Shown here in pieces: positions 8,967 through 20,524 of a stretch of 64,000 bases of DNA. Each line of letters opens with the position of its first letter. The stretch's first letter is position 1. The notes below the pieces were generated by a model. The model ran no database searches. It was not told where the DNA came from and saw only the letters and a program-made list of their open reading frames with translations. The position numbers and the translations under genes were made by a program. Source of the stretch: Oegoconia quadripuncta. Taxonomy: Eukaryota; Arthropoda; Insecta; Lepidoptera; Autostichidae. The DNA lies in the NCBI GenBank assembly GCA_949316235.1, contig OX438752.1, positions 1,821,001 through 1,885,000 on the forward strand. Direction: 5' to 3'.

Positions 8967-11900
8967 AAAACATGAAATCCTCCAACTAATTGACACCTAT
9001 GCCCCCGTCGCCTTTGCCATTGCGGAGACATGGCTATTGCCTGGCTCCAGATTTCGGGTGCCGGGCTATGCCTGTCTGCGGGATGACAGGGATGATGGAT
9101 ATGCTGGTGCTGCTATCTTAGTCAAATCTTCTATTACTTTCTCCCAGGTAAGTCTACCTCCTCTTCCCCCTTCTATTAATGCCGTTGCTGTTAAAATCTC
9201 TGATATTACTATACTGTCCATATATATCCCGGATCCCAATGCTGTTCTCATATCAGAAATTGAGGCCATCTTCTCTTGTATATCTGGTACCTTTCTTATT
9301 CTCGGGGACTTTAACTGCCATCACCTAGTGTGGGGTAGTGCAGACTATAATTCTCTTGGTTGTGACCTTGTTGACCTTCTGGACTCATTGAACATCTGTC
9401 TCCTTAATGACGGCTCCCCCACAAGAAGAACACCCCCAAATCAAAACCCTAGTGCAGTCGACCTTTCCCTGTGCTCCACTAACCTTTCATCCCTCCTGTC
9501 CTGGAATGTCCTACATTCATCACATGCCAGTGACCATCTGCCCATTTTAATATCCATGCCCCGCTCCTCTACACCTGTAACTCAAGTCTCCCCTCTGTTG
9601 AAGTACCGTCTTACTAAAGCAGATTGGGATAAATACTCCACCGACTGCGATGCCCAGTGTGACCTCATCCCTCCTGTAACAAATCGCAATGCAATCCTGT
9701 GCTACGAACAACTAGTTAGTTCGATAACTAGTGCGGCCGATTCCAATATTCCCCTTAAAAAAAAAAATGTATCGAAATGCTCTCCACCATGGTGGGATTC
9801 TGACTGTTCAGATATGATTCGCAAACGAAAGGATGCAGAGGATACCTACTGTTTCGATATGAATATGACAAACTTCCTTCTTTTTAAAAAAGCTGTTGCT
9901 ATTGCCAAACGTTTCTTTAAAAAGAAAAAGAAATCTGCATGGGTTCGATTCTGCCAAAACCTGTCTCCACGGACACCATCGGTTCTCCTTTGGAAGTCAA
10001 TCAGAAGATTCCGTGGTTCATATTCAGTCCCCAATATTACTTCCAATGATTACTCTAACTGGATCGGAGATTTCACCAATAAACTGGCTCCTTGTTCTGC
10101 CCCTAATATAGATTCCCTCCCTACTACATACCCTGTATTTTCTTCTTTAAGCAGGTTAGATGAATCCTTCTCTATAGCGGAGTTACAGTTGGTCCTTAAA
10201 CAATTGAAGGATTCTGCTCCTGGTGCAGATGGTATCCCTTACTCGTTCCTAGTGAAAGCCGGTCCAACTACTAGGTCAACCTATCTTGCCCTCATTAACG
10301 CCTTCTTTGATACGGGTGATGTCCCTGAAGCATGGAAAACTCAAATTGTGATTCCCATACTCAAGCCTGGTAAAAATCCTTCCTTGGCGTCATCTTACAG
10401 ACCAATAGCCCTATCATCAGCCCTAGGCAAGATTATGGAACACTTAATAAAGAACCGACTCGATTGGTACGTTGAGAGCGAGGGCCTCCTGCCCAGCAGC
10501 CAATTTGGTTTCCGCAAAGGCTTGGGCACTATGGATAGCTTGAGCATCCTGACCACTGACATTAGAATGGCCTTCTCGAAAAACGAGTTCCTTGTTGGAG
10601 TCTTCTTGGATATTGCAGCAGCATATGACAGTGTACTGCTTCCATTACTCAGGCAGAAAATGCTAAATCTGAGTATCCCTGCGAAGCTAACTTATTTCAT
10701 ATGCAATTTATTTATGGATAGAACAGTCCAGGTTAGGATACAAGGAACTTCCCAATCCCCTAGGCGTTGTTGGGTCGGTTTACCCCAAGGCTCTGTGCTT
10801 AGCCCCGTTTTATACAGTTTATACACCTATGATTTGGAACAATCAGTTAACTCTTTCTGCAACATACTTCAGTATGCTGACGATTTGGCTCTGTATATCG
10901 CCTCTATCTCTTTAGAGGATGCTGTTCGGTTCCTCAACCTAGCAATGTCGTATCTCGAAGAATGGCTAGGAGATCATGGACTTTCACTGTCAGTGGCTAA
11001 GAGTAGGGTTGTCATATTCACTAGAAAGAGGTCGGTTTCCGATATAGATATTGTATATGGAGGCCTAACAATCCCAACTGAGAAATACGTCAAATTTCTT
11101 GGAGTACTTCTAGACACGAAAATGACGGGGTCACACCACCTTGACTATGTTATCAAAAAATGTGAACGAAATATTAATGTTCTTCGTTGCCTGTCCGGCG
11201 TCTGGTGGGGAGCTCACCCATACGCCCAGAAATTAATATATAACGCTATCGTCCGTAGTATAATAGACTACGGAGCCTTCCTCTTAGAGCCCTGCAGCAA
11301 AATTTCACTGGCCAAGCTAGACAAAATCCAGTTTAAGTGCCTCCGTATAATTTTAGGCGCCATGAAATCGTCTCCTACTAATGCTCTCCAGATTGAAGCT
11401 TTAGACTCCCCTTTCTATCTTCGCAGGCAATACCTTGCGGACAGATACTTCTTCAGAATATCTCAATACAAACATCACCCCCTGGCCCCAAAATTGAGCT
11501 TACTTTCTGTAGAGGTTTCAACCAATAAATATTGGGCCAAGAAATCCCCCCCCTGTTTAGTTATTAGTCATCGAAAAGTCGCGGATCTAATTTGCCCCCC
11601 ATACCAATGTTCTATACCCCCCCTGTACTCAACTAGCTTCGATGCTCTCCTCTTTCATCCTAGAATAATCCTAGACTTCGGTATACAGAAGAAAACTCTG
11701 GGTGCGAATGCGTTATTCCACCAGATCCTAGAGGCTCAATGGGATGGTTGGCTACCTCTTTACACAGATGCGTCTAAATTGACCAAAAATGGTGAAGTTG
11801 GAGCGGCGGTATGGCTCCCCCGTTATAAAGTCTTGTTAAGCTTTAAATGCCCTCCTCTATCTTCGGTGTTCACAGGAGAGGCAGTTGCTTTATTAGAAGC

Positions 11901-12618
11901 CCTTAAATACGTCCAATCCCACAATTTAAATAAGTCAATTATTTTCACAGACTCTCTTAGCTGCTTACAAACTATCCTTTCGAACCCATTTCTCTCTCAG
12001 TCAAAATTTCCTTTAATCCTAACTCTCAAAGAAATTTTATATAAGTTGTCCTGCCAAAATATTGAAATTGTTGTAGCTTGGATCCCGAGCCACGTTGGAA
12101 TCAGCGGTAATGAAACAGTTGATCAATTTGCCAAAAATGCTGTAGAATCTGGATGCCGTGACCAATACCAGGTTTTCTCACACGACCTAAACTCTATAGC
12201 TGATTCTGACTTAATCATATCGTGGCAAGCAAACTGGGAACGTTCCCGATTAATTAAGGGCCGCTACTACAGTGACATACAACCCGAGATTCCGAAGAGA
12301 CCCTGGTTCTCCCGCTTCCGCCTAGCTGATAAGCAATCTTCGTCAGTAATCTGCCGCTTGCGTCTGGGTCACTCATGCACGCCTCTTCATCTTAATAAAA
12401 TTCGCATTAGGGATTCCCCAATTTGTGACTGTGGTCTTGAGGAGGGGTCTACGGATCATATCTTTTTCAATTGCCCTATCCAACCAGTCTCTTTATATGA
12501 TATACTCCCTTATGATATCCCTAAACCCACTAACATGAAATGTCTATTGTTATATACAAATTCCCCTTTTGTAAATATTTTATCCAAGTATATATCCACA
12601 TATAAGATAAAATTATGA
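8923..12618 (+). CDS. LINE ORF2, endonuclease-reverse transcriptase-RNase H
   Basis: A 1231-residue polyprotein that nicks target DNA and reverse-transcribes the element RNA. I chose ATG 8923 (MDQVIQWNSRSL) over the upstream in-frame ATG at 8860 because IQWNSRSL is where the APE-type endonuclease domain normally begins. Endonuclease landmarks are AETWL, ILGDFNCHH and SDHLPI. The RT domain shows PGADGIPYSF, SSYRPIALSSALGK, FLDIAAAYDSV, GLPQGSVLSP and the catalytic YADD at residues 651-654. A C-terminal RNase H domain keeps its acidic set: LYTDAS, GEAVALLEAL, FTDSL and NETVDQFAK with HVGISG. The distal CDCG...TDHIFFNC is the usual terminal zinc-like motif. All catalytic residues are present and the frame is intact. 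Confidence 0.93.
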   Translation: MDQVIQWNSRSLRPKKHEILQLIDTYAPVAFAIAETWLLPGSRFRVPGYACLRDDRDDGYAGAAILVKSSITFSQVSLPPLPPSINAVAVKISDITILSIYIPDPNAVLISEIEAIFSCISGTFLILGDFNCHHLVWGSADYNSLGCDLVDLLDSLNICLLNDGSPTRRTPPNQNPSAVDLSLCSTNLSSLLSWNVLHSSHASDHLPILISMPRSSTPVTQVSPLLKYRLTKADWDKYSTDCDAQCDLIPPVTNRNAILCYEQLVSSITSAADSNIPLKKKNVSKCSPPWWDSDCSDMIRKRKDAEDTYCFDMNMTNFLLFKKAVAIAKRFFKKKKKSAWVRFCQNLSPRTPSVLLWKSIRRFRGSYSVPNITSNDYSNWIGDFTNKLAPCSAPNIDSLPTTYPVFSSLSRLDESFSIAELQLVLKQLKDSAPGADGIPYSFLVKAGPTTRSTYLALINAFFDTGDVPEAWKTQIVIPILKPGKNPSLASSYRPIALSSALGKIMEHLIKNRLDWYVESEGLLPSSQFGFRKGLGTMDSLSILTTDIRMAFSKNEFLVGVFLDIAAAYDSVLLPLLRQKMLNLSIPAKLTYFICNLFMDRTVQVRIQGTSQSPRRCWVGLPQGSVLSPVLYSLYTYDLEQSVNSFCNILQYADDLALYIASISLEDAVRFLNLAMSYLEEWLGDHGLSLSVAKSRVVIFTRKRSVSDIDIVYGGLTIPTEKYVKFLGVLLDTKMTGSHHLDYVIKKCERNINVLRCLSGVWWGAHPYAQKLIYNAIVRSIIDYGAFLLEPCSKISLAKLDKIQFKCLRIILGAMKSSPTNALQIEALDSPFYLRRQYLADRYFFRISQYKHHPLAPKLSLLSVEVSTNKYWAKKSPPCLVISHRKVADLICPPYQCSIPPLYSTSFDALLFHPRIILDFGIQKKTLGANALFHQILEAQWDGWLPLYTDASKLTKNGEVGAAVWLPRYKVLLSFKCPPLSSVFTGEAVALLEALKYVQSHNLNKSIIFTDSLSCLQTILSNPFLSQSKFPLILTLKEILYKLSCQNIEIVVAWIPSHVGISGNETVDQFAKNAVESGCRDQYQVFSHDLNSIADSDLIISWQANWERSRLIKGRYYSDIQPEIPKRPWFSRFRLADKQSSSVICRLRLGHSCTPLHLNKIRIRDSPICDCGLEEGSTDHIFFNCPIQPVSLYDILPYDIPKPTNMKCLLLYTNSPFVNILSKYISTYKIKL

Positions 12619-13064
12619 AATTTAAGTATATCTTATTCGTGATTTGTCCCTGTGCCGTCCTGTACTATATATTCGTGTTTGTCTTTCTTTCTGTTTTAGA
12701 TTGCTCAAACAGGATCTAGACCCATAGATTGGCACAGACTACATACTGGCCAACCTCATTCAGCGTTTTAGCCATACAACCGGACACTGGCAGTAATGGT
12801 CGATCGTAATATAGACGACCGATTGCCATAAAACAAAAAGTTGAAGTTGAAGTTGAAGTTGAAGAAAAATATTATTTTATCATTTCTTTCGTCTTTTGAA
12901 AAACGACTGAATTCCGTATAAGAGTAACAAAAGGTCTTTGATGTACGTCATAGACATTTGAGGTTGAAAACAACCTTCGGCGTTCCACGCCTTTTGTGTG
13001 AATTGGAAAATAATTAACAATAGCACTTCGAAGTTGTGAACGCACCTCAGGATCTCGTCTCTCA

Positions 13065-13372
13065 GGCCCGTATTAATAGACCAATCTCAATACAAGTCTT
13101 GAGGCTGTGTCACCCGAGATCCGTCTTAAGAAGTTGAAGCTATCTCATGCTCCGTGCTAATTTATAAACCAATCTTGAGGTCTAGTCAGCTGAGATCACG
13201 TCTAAAGTATTCGCCTCAGCGGCGAATGAATGATAGTCTTGAGTTTCGTTTATAAATACGTGACACTCGGCGCATCTCTCAAGTGAGTACTGCTTGAGTA
13301 TTCACGTGCGTTTCAGGTCCCAAGTTAGGTTTATTAATCAACATGTTTACTTGAGACCGATCACAAGACTTA
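13065..13372 (-). mobile_element. Harbinger-like MITE (family H), truncated inverted copy
   Basis: It begins ggcccgtattaatagacc and runs through the H-family modules in reverse order to 'gaccgatcacaagact'. It then ends at a TA-rich simple repeat (13373-13392) where a second, oppositely oriented copy starts. Confidence 0.7.
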
Positions 13373-13390
13373 TATATTATATATATATAT

Positions 13391-13927
13391 TAATAAACCA
13401 TTCTCAATATTGAGAAACAGTCTTGTGACCGGTCTCAAGTATACGTGTTGATTACCTGAAGAGCATGTGCATTCTCAAGCAGTATTTCTCAAGTGCGCCA
13501 AGTTTCACGTATTAATAAACGAAACTCAAGACTATAATTTTGACGACCGATTGGTGTAGTGGATAGTGACCCTGTCAGCGAAACCAACGGTTGCGGGTTC
13601 GAATCCCGCGACGGGTAAATGTTTGTGTGATGAATATGAACATTTATACCTGAGTCATGGAGTTTATACAAATATTTATGTATGTTTATCCGTTATCTAG
13701 TATCCATAGTACAAGCTTTGCTTAGTTTGAGACTAAATGATTGGTGTCTATTTATTATAATTCATTCGACGCCTAGGCGAATACTTGAGAAGTGATGTCA
13801 GCTGAGTTAACCTCAAGATTGGTTTATAAATTTGCACAAAGCTTGAGATAGCGTCAACTTCTTAAGAAGTACCTCGGGTGATACAGCCTCAAGACCTGTA
13901 TTAAGATTGCATTATTAATACGGGCTT
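13391..13927 (+). mobile_element. Harbinger-like MITE (family H), interrupted by a SINE
   Basis: H-family modules from 'ttaataaaccattctc' to 'aatacgggc', split at 13540-13755 by SINE family 2. The rejoined halves match the uninterrupted copy at 20215-20524. Confidence 0.7.
13540..13755 (+). repeat. SINE family 2 (tRNA-like) with target duplication
   Basis: The head 'gacgaccgattggtgtagtg' (box A) and B box 'gcgggttcgaatcccgcg' are followed by the family tail. It is flanked by tataatt at 13533-13539 and 13756-13762, a 7-bp duplication made when it entered the MITE. Confidence 0.8.
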
Positions 13928-13993
13928 AAGTTTTCGATGATTGAATATCACGTTAAATACATCTTCCTTCGACTGATGTGCTTAATATTATGC

Positions 13994-14105
13994 AGGGTGA
14001 AATTTAAATCGTGTAATTCCTGTTTACTGGTGATTCAACTGATTATAAATAACTTTCCACTACGAACCATAGCCGAATTCAGCCGAAAATTTGACTGTGT
14101 TTTAA
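13994..14105 (+). mobile_element. Half copy of a Tc1/mariner-like MITE
   Basis: It starts cagggtgaaattta and matches one arm of the element at 14838-15286 (ccatagccgaattcagccga). The other arm is absent. Confidence 0.5.
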
Positions 14106-14119
14106 AATCATATGTCTAT

Positions 14120-14458
14120 GGCCCATATTAATAAACCGTTCTTAAGATTGAGAATAGTTTTGCGACCGGTCTCAAGTAAACGTGTTGATTAATAAACCTT
14201 ACTTGAGACTTGAAACGCACGTGCATACTCAAGCGGTACTCACTTGGTACGTGCGTCGAGTTTCATGTATTAATAAACGATACTCAAGACTATTCATTCG
14301 CCGCTGATGGGAATACTTGAGAAGTGATCTCAGCTGAGTAGACCTCAAGATTGGTTTACAAATTAGCACGGAGCTTGAGATAGCGTCAATTTCTTAAGAC
14401 GCATCACGGGTGATACAGTCTCAAGACTTGTATTGAGATTGGTTTATTAATATAGGCC
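14120..14458 (+). mobile_element. Harbinger-like MITE (family H)
   Basis: Complete copy with ends ggcccatattaataaacc and taataTaggcc. Internal modules are collinear with the 43030-43361 copy. Confidence 0.75.
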
Positions 14459-14769
14459 TTAGACTAGGTCGTAATAATACTATTAGAGCGCGCTACCCAT
14501 GACCTCTTATTACCATGCAGTTTATTGTTAGACTGAGGTGCACTTATGCCTTTCACGATTGTCTTTTATCTCACTTAAACTGAGCGACATGTGAATGGAA
14601 TTAGTAGATCATAGTAGCCCCTCAGTTTTGTAAAGTGACAAAGAACTAATGTATTCATATCAGTTATATTATTATTAAAAAAGTACCGGGCAAATTTTAA
14701 GGGGTGATTTAGGATAGAGTCTAGTATACAGGAAGAATATTTTAAAAATGAAAATCTGCAATTTAAACG

Positions 14770-14816
14770 ACATTACGACGCAGTCACTATCCACTACACC
14801 AATCGGACGTCAAACC
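14770..14816 (-). repeat. SINE family 2 head fragment
   Basis: 'actatccactacaccaatcg' is the inverse of the SINE 2 box-A region. Only the head survives. Confidence 0.5.
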
Positions 14817-14837
14817 TTATCACACTGCAAAGTGTTA

Positions 14838-15286
14838 CAGGGTGAATTTGATTATGAACAACTTTTCCCACCATAGACGAATTCGAATGAATACTTTGAT
14901 AGTTAATTTTGACACTTTATTTAAAATTTTGTAACCTTGATATTTAACTTATCTAGTGACATGTTTGTAATACTTTTAAATTGTTAATTATTATATTTTA
15001 TACAATGAAATAAGTTGCACACCCTAAATGGGTAAACTGTATAAGTGCCTACCAATCAATGTAACAACATCTTTGTAACACAGTTGTCCCAGCGATCCCA
15101 TTCTAATTAAAAAAAAAAAAATCTAATTCTAATTCGATCAAAACATTTTCCGTTACCTATACAAAGTAAACCATTCGTAAACCACCTTTAGTATGGAAGT
15201 CCGACAATTTTCGGTTGAATTCGGCTATGGTTACTAGTGGAAAGTTGTTTGTAAACACGAATTTACACGAATCAAATTTCACCCTG
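14838..15286. mobile_element. TA-flanked MITE with CAGGGTGAA termini
   Basis: Inverted termini cagggtgaatttgatt / aatcaaatttcaccctg, with TA on both sides (14836-14837 and 15287-15288). Inner arms share 'ccatag.cgaattc'. It has no transposase. The centre includes an unrelated A-rich stretch at 15109-15121. Confidence 0.65.
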
Positions 15287-16504
15287 TATCCGACAGAGGT
15301 ATTATTGTCAAAGTCATACAAAGAAAATCCTTGTTGATTGACCTAAATAGAATTCTAATAATTAGATAATTTTTTTTTAGTTACATTTGATTTATTTGTT
15401 ATGAGTTGTGTTTATGTTCTGACATTTGTATTGTACAAAGGTTTACAACTAATTCTAGTCTAGCGAGCAATTAACGGCCTTATTTGTGGGCTCTAATGAG
15501 GTCCGGAAATGATGAGAGGTTTTTAATAGTACATTATTGCAAAGGCCGGGAAATAGGCAATTGCAGGTCGAGTATGAGTTGACTAATACGAGACAGGCAA
15601 TTGCCATTTCCACCGAGGCATATATAGTGCTTTTCTCAAAAGAATGCATGGAAATAATAAATATTTAATAACAAATCAAGACGAATTTTCAGCTTTGCCG
15701 CCGATTTTCTATTTATCATCTGTGCCGAAAGGCAAACGCAAAATCAAAATCAAAAATATTTTATTCAATGTAGGATACAAAGTCAACATGTTATTTTTTT
15801 TTTAAACTACAAATACGCATTTACGCATACAGCCACGTGAACGCAATTTGTACTAAGCAAAGAGATTTTGGTATGCCAAGAATGATAAAAGAGATCCAAT
15901 CAAAGAATATATAATAACCCCAGCACGCCGTTTCATACAACATTGCTGGAGCGTTGTAATGTTCCAATTGCAAAAAACGCTCCCGCAATGGATTTATTTT
16001 TCGCTGTCCGTAAATTAGATACTGTGCGTGTTCTTTTTTCGAAAGTAATGACAATATTTCCATGCATGTTTGAGAAAAATTATTTTATCACCCTTTTAAA
16101 TTTTTGATTCTGTAACACCATTTGCAATTAGTGACTGCAAATTAATCAACCGTTATCATTTCCGGGCCTGCACTGTATTCTTATAAAGTGGCGTTGAGTT
16201 GAAACCTCATCAAAAAAACAAGGTTCTTTTTATTTATGACCTGTGGGGTAAAACGCTAAATTTATAGTGGCCGAACGAAAGGGGATTTCCAGCCAACACC
16301 GTATTCGTATTCGTTGGCGGGCCGGTCTCCGCAACTCGACGTCTGGATGCGCCTATTTTGCGTACATAGGAATACTTAATACTGCCACCTATTAAGTTCC
16401 TGAAGGAAGCCGAGCAAATTTGGGATGTTGCCACAGGCATCGGGGAGAGACTCTGGTCATCCAAGATGGGTGACTCGACGTGTGGCCACCTCCTCGCACT
16501 CTAA
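15287..16504. other. Long stretch with no recognised gene
   Basis: A small LINE-A 3' fragment (aaaatcaaaatcaaaaatat, about 15742) is the only identifiable item. ORFs here are under 90 codons with no recognisable motifs. Confidence 0.45.
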
Positions 16505-17142
16505 GGCCCGTATTAATAAACGATTCTCAAGATTGAGAACAGTCTTGTGACTTGTCTCAAGTAAACGTGTTTTATATACTATATTTCTTTCTTTTGTTCT
16601 TACTTATTTTTATTCATTTCACCCTACACCCCTCCCACACACACATACACACTCACATTATATATTGTTGAAATCAAATGTGTCCATAATTTATAATATG
16701 ATTGATTATTTTCCCTTTCTTTATGTTATCTCTCTCTCAATGATTGTTTATGTGATAACAGTTTAGGAGAACCTATAATTGGCTGATGTTTAAGTTTATC
16801 TATCTCTGTTCATAATGGTTTATAAAATGAGCTGTTGGTTTTCTAATAAAGTAAAAATAAAAAATAAAATTAATAAACCTAACTTGAGACCTGAAACGCG
16901 CGTGCTTACTCAAGTAAACTACTCAGCTGAGATCACTTCTCAAGTATTCGCCTCAGCGTCAAATGAATGATGGTCTCGAGTTTCGTTTATTGTACGTGAA
17001 ACTCGGCGCACCTCTCAAGTGAGTACTGCTTGAGTATCCACGTGCGTTTTAGGTCCCAAGTTCGGTTTATTAATCAACACGTTTACTTGAGACCGATCAC
17101 AAGACTGTTCTCAATCTTGAGAATGGTTTATTAATACGGGCC
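16505..17142 (+). mobile_element. Rearranged H-family MITE split by a LINE 3' fragment
   Basis: The ends ggcccgtattaataaacg and ttaatacgggcc are intact. 16571-16868 is foreign, AT-rich sequence ending in aataaagtaaaaataaaaaa, with AATAAA and an A-rich tail as in a LINE 3' UTR. The remaining H modules are in mixed orientation, suggesting two fused copies. Confidence 0.6.
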
Positions 17143-17648
17143 AAAGTCACTCACATCAAGCCGGCCGTCGAATTCACCTGGCGCCCACTTGAGCCACGAA
17201 CTCACTCGAAGTTAGCCGAAAGCGCGCGGAAATTCACGAAAATTTTTGGCCGAAACCGAAACTATGGCTGAAATTTCGTTTGGTCACTAAAAATTTTTTG
17301 TGAGCACACAAAACCCCAGTGGATTAATGTAGGTCTTAAACCGATCTGCAATTGATTTTCAACGTAACATTATAATTAGGGGACTTAGAACATTCCAATG
17401 TAATCGTATAAGAGCTTATTACTTAGTAGATACTGTAAATAACCTTCGTTCTGTTTTCAGTTGTATTATGTAATAATTTGTTGATTTTACTGTGTTATAC
17501 TATGGACCAATGAAACGAGACGACTGACAATCGTCATACCAGAAATCGTACCTATGAAAATTTCAAAATCCATTAAAACTAGATGGCGTTGATTCATAGC
17601 CAGCAAAGACAAAAACGAATGTGCAAAGCAGTCCAGACATTTTTTTTT

Positions 17649-17911
17649 TAATAAATAAATAACACACAGCGCCATCTAGTTCCACTGTAAGCAACTATAG
17701 GCTTGTGTTGTGGATACCAGATGGTTGATATACTACATAAATACATTTTTATTTTTGTAAATAAATACTTATTATAAATGAAAACATCCATAACTCGGGT
17801 ACACGTGTCGTGTCGATATTCATCATACAAACGTATGCCCCTTGCGGGATTCGAACCCGCGACCTTTTGGTATAGTGGTCAGAGTTTCTAACCATTACAC
17901 CAAACGTCGTC
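17649..17911 (-). repeat. SINE family 3 copy
   Basis: Minus-strand copy with B box at about 17843-17860 and a TAAATAAATA tail. Confidence 0.8.
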
Positions 17912-18109
17912 AAACCTATAATACTTAGATATGTTTAATTATTATTTAAAAAAAAATATCTGGAATACATTGGCACCTACCTAAGTTTTGTCTAAAAATA
18001 TCAATCCAATTTTGGTAGTAACAATTATTCACAGTAGCATGATTTGTATCACTAAGTGCTGTGGATTCTGTGACATGAAATAAAAAGTAAAATTGTGCAC
18101 TTAAGATTA

Positions 18110-18548
18110 TTTGCTTCATAATTGCTACAGTTCATATTACATAAGTCGCCTCCACAAAGTCAGTAATTCATTCAAAGGGTTATGTATACGCTTTTTCAAT
18201 AAAGTTCCTGTTGATATACAAAATCTTCCTTTCAATAAATTTAAAGATACTATAAAACAGAAACTTATTAAGAAAGCATATTATAAAATATCAGATTATT
18301 AGATGATAAACAATCATGGACATAACCAGCCCGTTCGAATATCCAGGCTATTTCACAATTAATAATGAAATATTATAATATAAAATAATGAAAACCTTTT
18401 TTTAAAAGAGCCACCTCTCGAGTTTCTTGCTTGTTCTTCTCAGGGGAAAATTCCTTATGAACAAGCAGTAGCTTTAAAAATGTAAAATCTGACTATTTTA
18501 AGTGTACCCTGTGTACCTACAAAATAAATAATTTTTTGATTTTGATTT
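18110..18548 (+). mobile_element. 5'-truncated LINE-A copy
   Basis: The plus strand encodes the RT C-terminus ([34 protein letters not shown]), then the shared 3' UTR ending near 'aaataattttttgattttga'. Confidence 0.75.
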
Positions 18549-18685
18549 GTTTTTGATTAAAATATAGGTAGGCATTTATTGAGATCAATAGTAATGTTTG
18601 CCTATTTATTTCTAGGCTGTGAGTTAACGCCAATGTAGTTTAAATGGATTTTGAGATCTTCCGGATACGGTTTCTAGTATAGCAA

Positions 18686-19640
18686 TTGTCAATTGGTTCA
18701 TGGTTATACCTACAACTCGGCCAAGCGAAGGTGCGATCAGCTTTGATGACAATTTTGTTCAATTTTCTTATGATCATAGAAAGGGTACACATCCGTGGTA
18801 TACAGTTTCATCGTAATGGGCCAAAACCGAACTGCGAATTATGTTTAAAGGCCGCTGTACACATCGGGACAAGGTGTTGGGCCAGCATGTTGGGCCAAAA
18901 TATCATATGTCAAGGTCGCTGTTTACACATTGACGTAATCATTCTCCATTGCCATTTATTATACAATACGTTTAATCATTGCCTAAATGTGCAGCAAAGT
19001 GGAGCGACTAAAAAGAATTGGCGCAAAAGATGGTGGATGGGATGGTGGTTATTCATCGGACTAGAACGAGGTAAATGAATAAGACGGCGACAAGTGAGCA
19101 CTGTTTGCGGAGCGCACCAAGATCCTTTGATATGTGCACTAAAAACGGGTCCATATTGGCTCACCTAATGATTTGTAATCCGAATGATCACTCTTCCTAA
19201 AATTTTTCATCTTAAATTTTTCATTCATAATATTTGTAGTGCTACCGGCGATGTTCATAACACTCATGTTTCCGAAAATTGTAATTAATAATATCATTAA
19301 TGTAAATATATTTAAACTCCTACTGTTTTTTATCATAACGCTTTTATCCCTAAACATAATTACCATAATATTTTTACTCATACTCAGAAAGATACATTTA
19401 CTAAGTGTAATAAAAAATTTATGTGGGTAGAAGATGATATTTATAGTTTTAATTTGAGGGTATGGTTTATACCGCAGTTTTAAGACTGATTCGGTTCTGG
19501 CATAGTTGTGGTCACAGTTCTAACCTAACCTAAACCTACTGTTTTTTATCATAACGCTTTTATCCCTAAACATAATTACCATAAAGATATGACTTTGAAT
19601 AATAGTGTAAAAGATGGTTATGTTGAGAAAATATAGGAAA
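18686..19640 (+). other. Unassigned region with weak ORF and a direct duplication
   Basis: A 130-codon ORF (18686-19078) ends KKNWRKRWWMGWWLFIGLER, distantly like the RRWWVRPW start of Harbinger-type transposases. The rest looks random and I do not call it a gene. About 50 bp (ctactgttttttatcataac...) occur twice, at about 19319-19370 and 19538-19588. Confidence 0.25.
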
Positions 19641-19649
19641 ACAAATAAA

Positions 19650-19859
19650 AGTATAATAGATGTTTATTGCTACTGACATTATGAAGTATAATAGATGTTT
19701 ATTGCTACTGACATTATGAAGTATAATAGATGTTTATTGCTACTGACATTATGAAGTATAATAGATGTTTATTGCTACTGACATTATGAAGTATAATAGA
19801 TGTTTATTGCTACTGACATTATGAAGTATAATAGATGTTTATTGCTACTGACATTATGA
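19650..19859 (+). repeat. Perfect 35-bp minisatellite, six units
   Basis: Six apparently identical head-to-tail copies of a 35-bp unit beginning agtataatagatgtttattg. The units start at 19650, 19685, 19720, 19755, 19790 and 19825. A seventh start diverges after 'agt'. Confidence 0.9.
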
Positions 19860-20214
19860 AGTTGAATGTTTCGGTATTATGAACATTAGAGACAGAGTAG
19901 TTAGGAATTGTGATTGTTAGGATGAAAAATGTTAGCAAGAACATTTTCGGATTTCCAATTATCGGAGTTGAAAATTTAGGTGAACTTTGGCGCACCCAGG
20001 CGCACCCACTAAAAACCGATACTATTCGGTTGACCGGACAGGGTTGCCGTCTACTACCAACATACCGCCAAGTATTTTGTATCTAAAATGTTTCTAAGAT
20101 ATACTTACACGTGTCACAAAAACCTATACAGGTTTATTCGAACACCGTAACTATGTCATCATCGGACACACATGGTGACTTCTGTTATAAACGTAGATCT
20201 CTAAGGCCCGTATT

Positions 20215-20524
20215 AATAAACCATTCTCAAGATTAAGAACAGTCTTGTGACCGGTCTCAAGTGAACGTGTTGATTAATAAACCTAACTTGAGACCTGAAA
20301 CGCACGTGCATACTCAAGCAGTACTCATTTGAGAGGTGCGGTTCGCGTATTAATAAACGAAGCTCAAGACTATCATTCATTCGCCGCTGAGGCGAATACT
20401 GACTAGACCCTCAAGATTTCTTTATAAATTAGCACGGAGCTTGAGATAGCGTTAACTTCTTAAGACGCATCTCGGGTGATACAGCCTCAAGAGTTGTATT
20501 GAGATTGGTTTATTAATACGGGCC
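20215..20524 (+). mobile_element. Harbinger-like MITE (family H)
   Basis: Complete copy with TIR ggcccgtattaataaacc / ggtttattaatacgggcc. The 5' flank is TAA. Confidence 0.8.

Larger units (their letters stand above)
7326..12864 (+). mobile_element. Full-length non-LTR retrotransposon (RNase H-bearing, I-like LINE)
   Basis: The element is about 5.54 kb, with a 160-nt 5' UTR, two overlapping intact ORFs (7488-8966 and 8923-12618), a 220-nt 3' UTR and a terminal (TTGAAG)4 at 12841-12864 in place of poly(A). It is bounded by a direct repeat 'aagaaaaatatt' at 7314-7325 and 12862-12873. At least nine of these bases (aaaaatatt) lie outside the TTGAAG tail, so this is a credible target-site duplication. 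Intact frames and an undamaged duplication imply a recent insertion of a potentially autonomous copy. The ORF2 order EN-RT-RNase H points to the I-like group; exact clade placement needs phylogeny. Confidence 0.9.

Noticed and set aside
18686..19078. 130-codon ORF as a gene
   Set aside because: It spans repeat-like sequence and has no recognised domain. Only a faint transposase-like tail was seen, so it is kept as an unassigned region.
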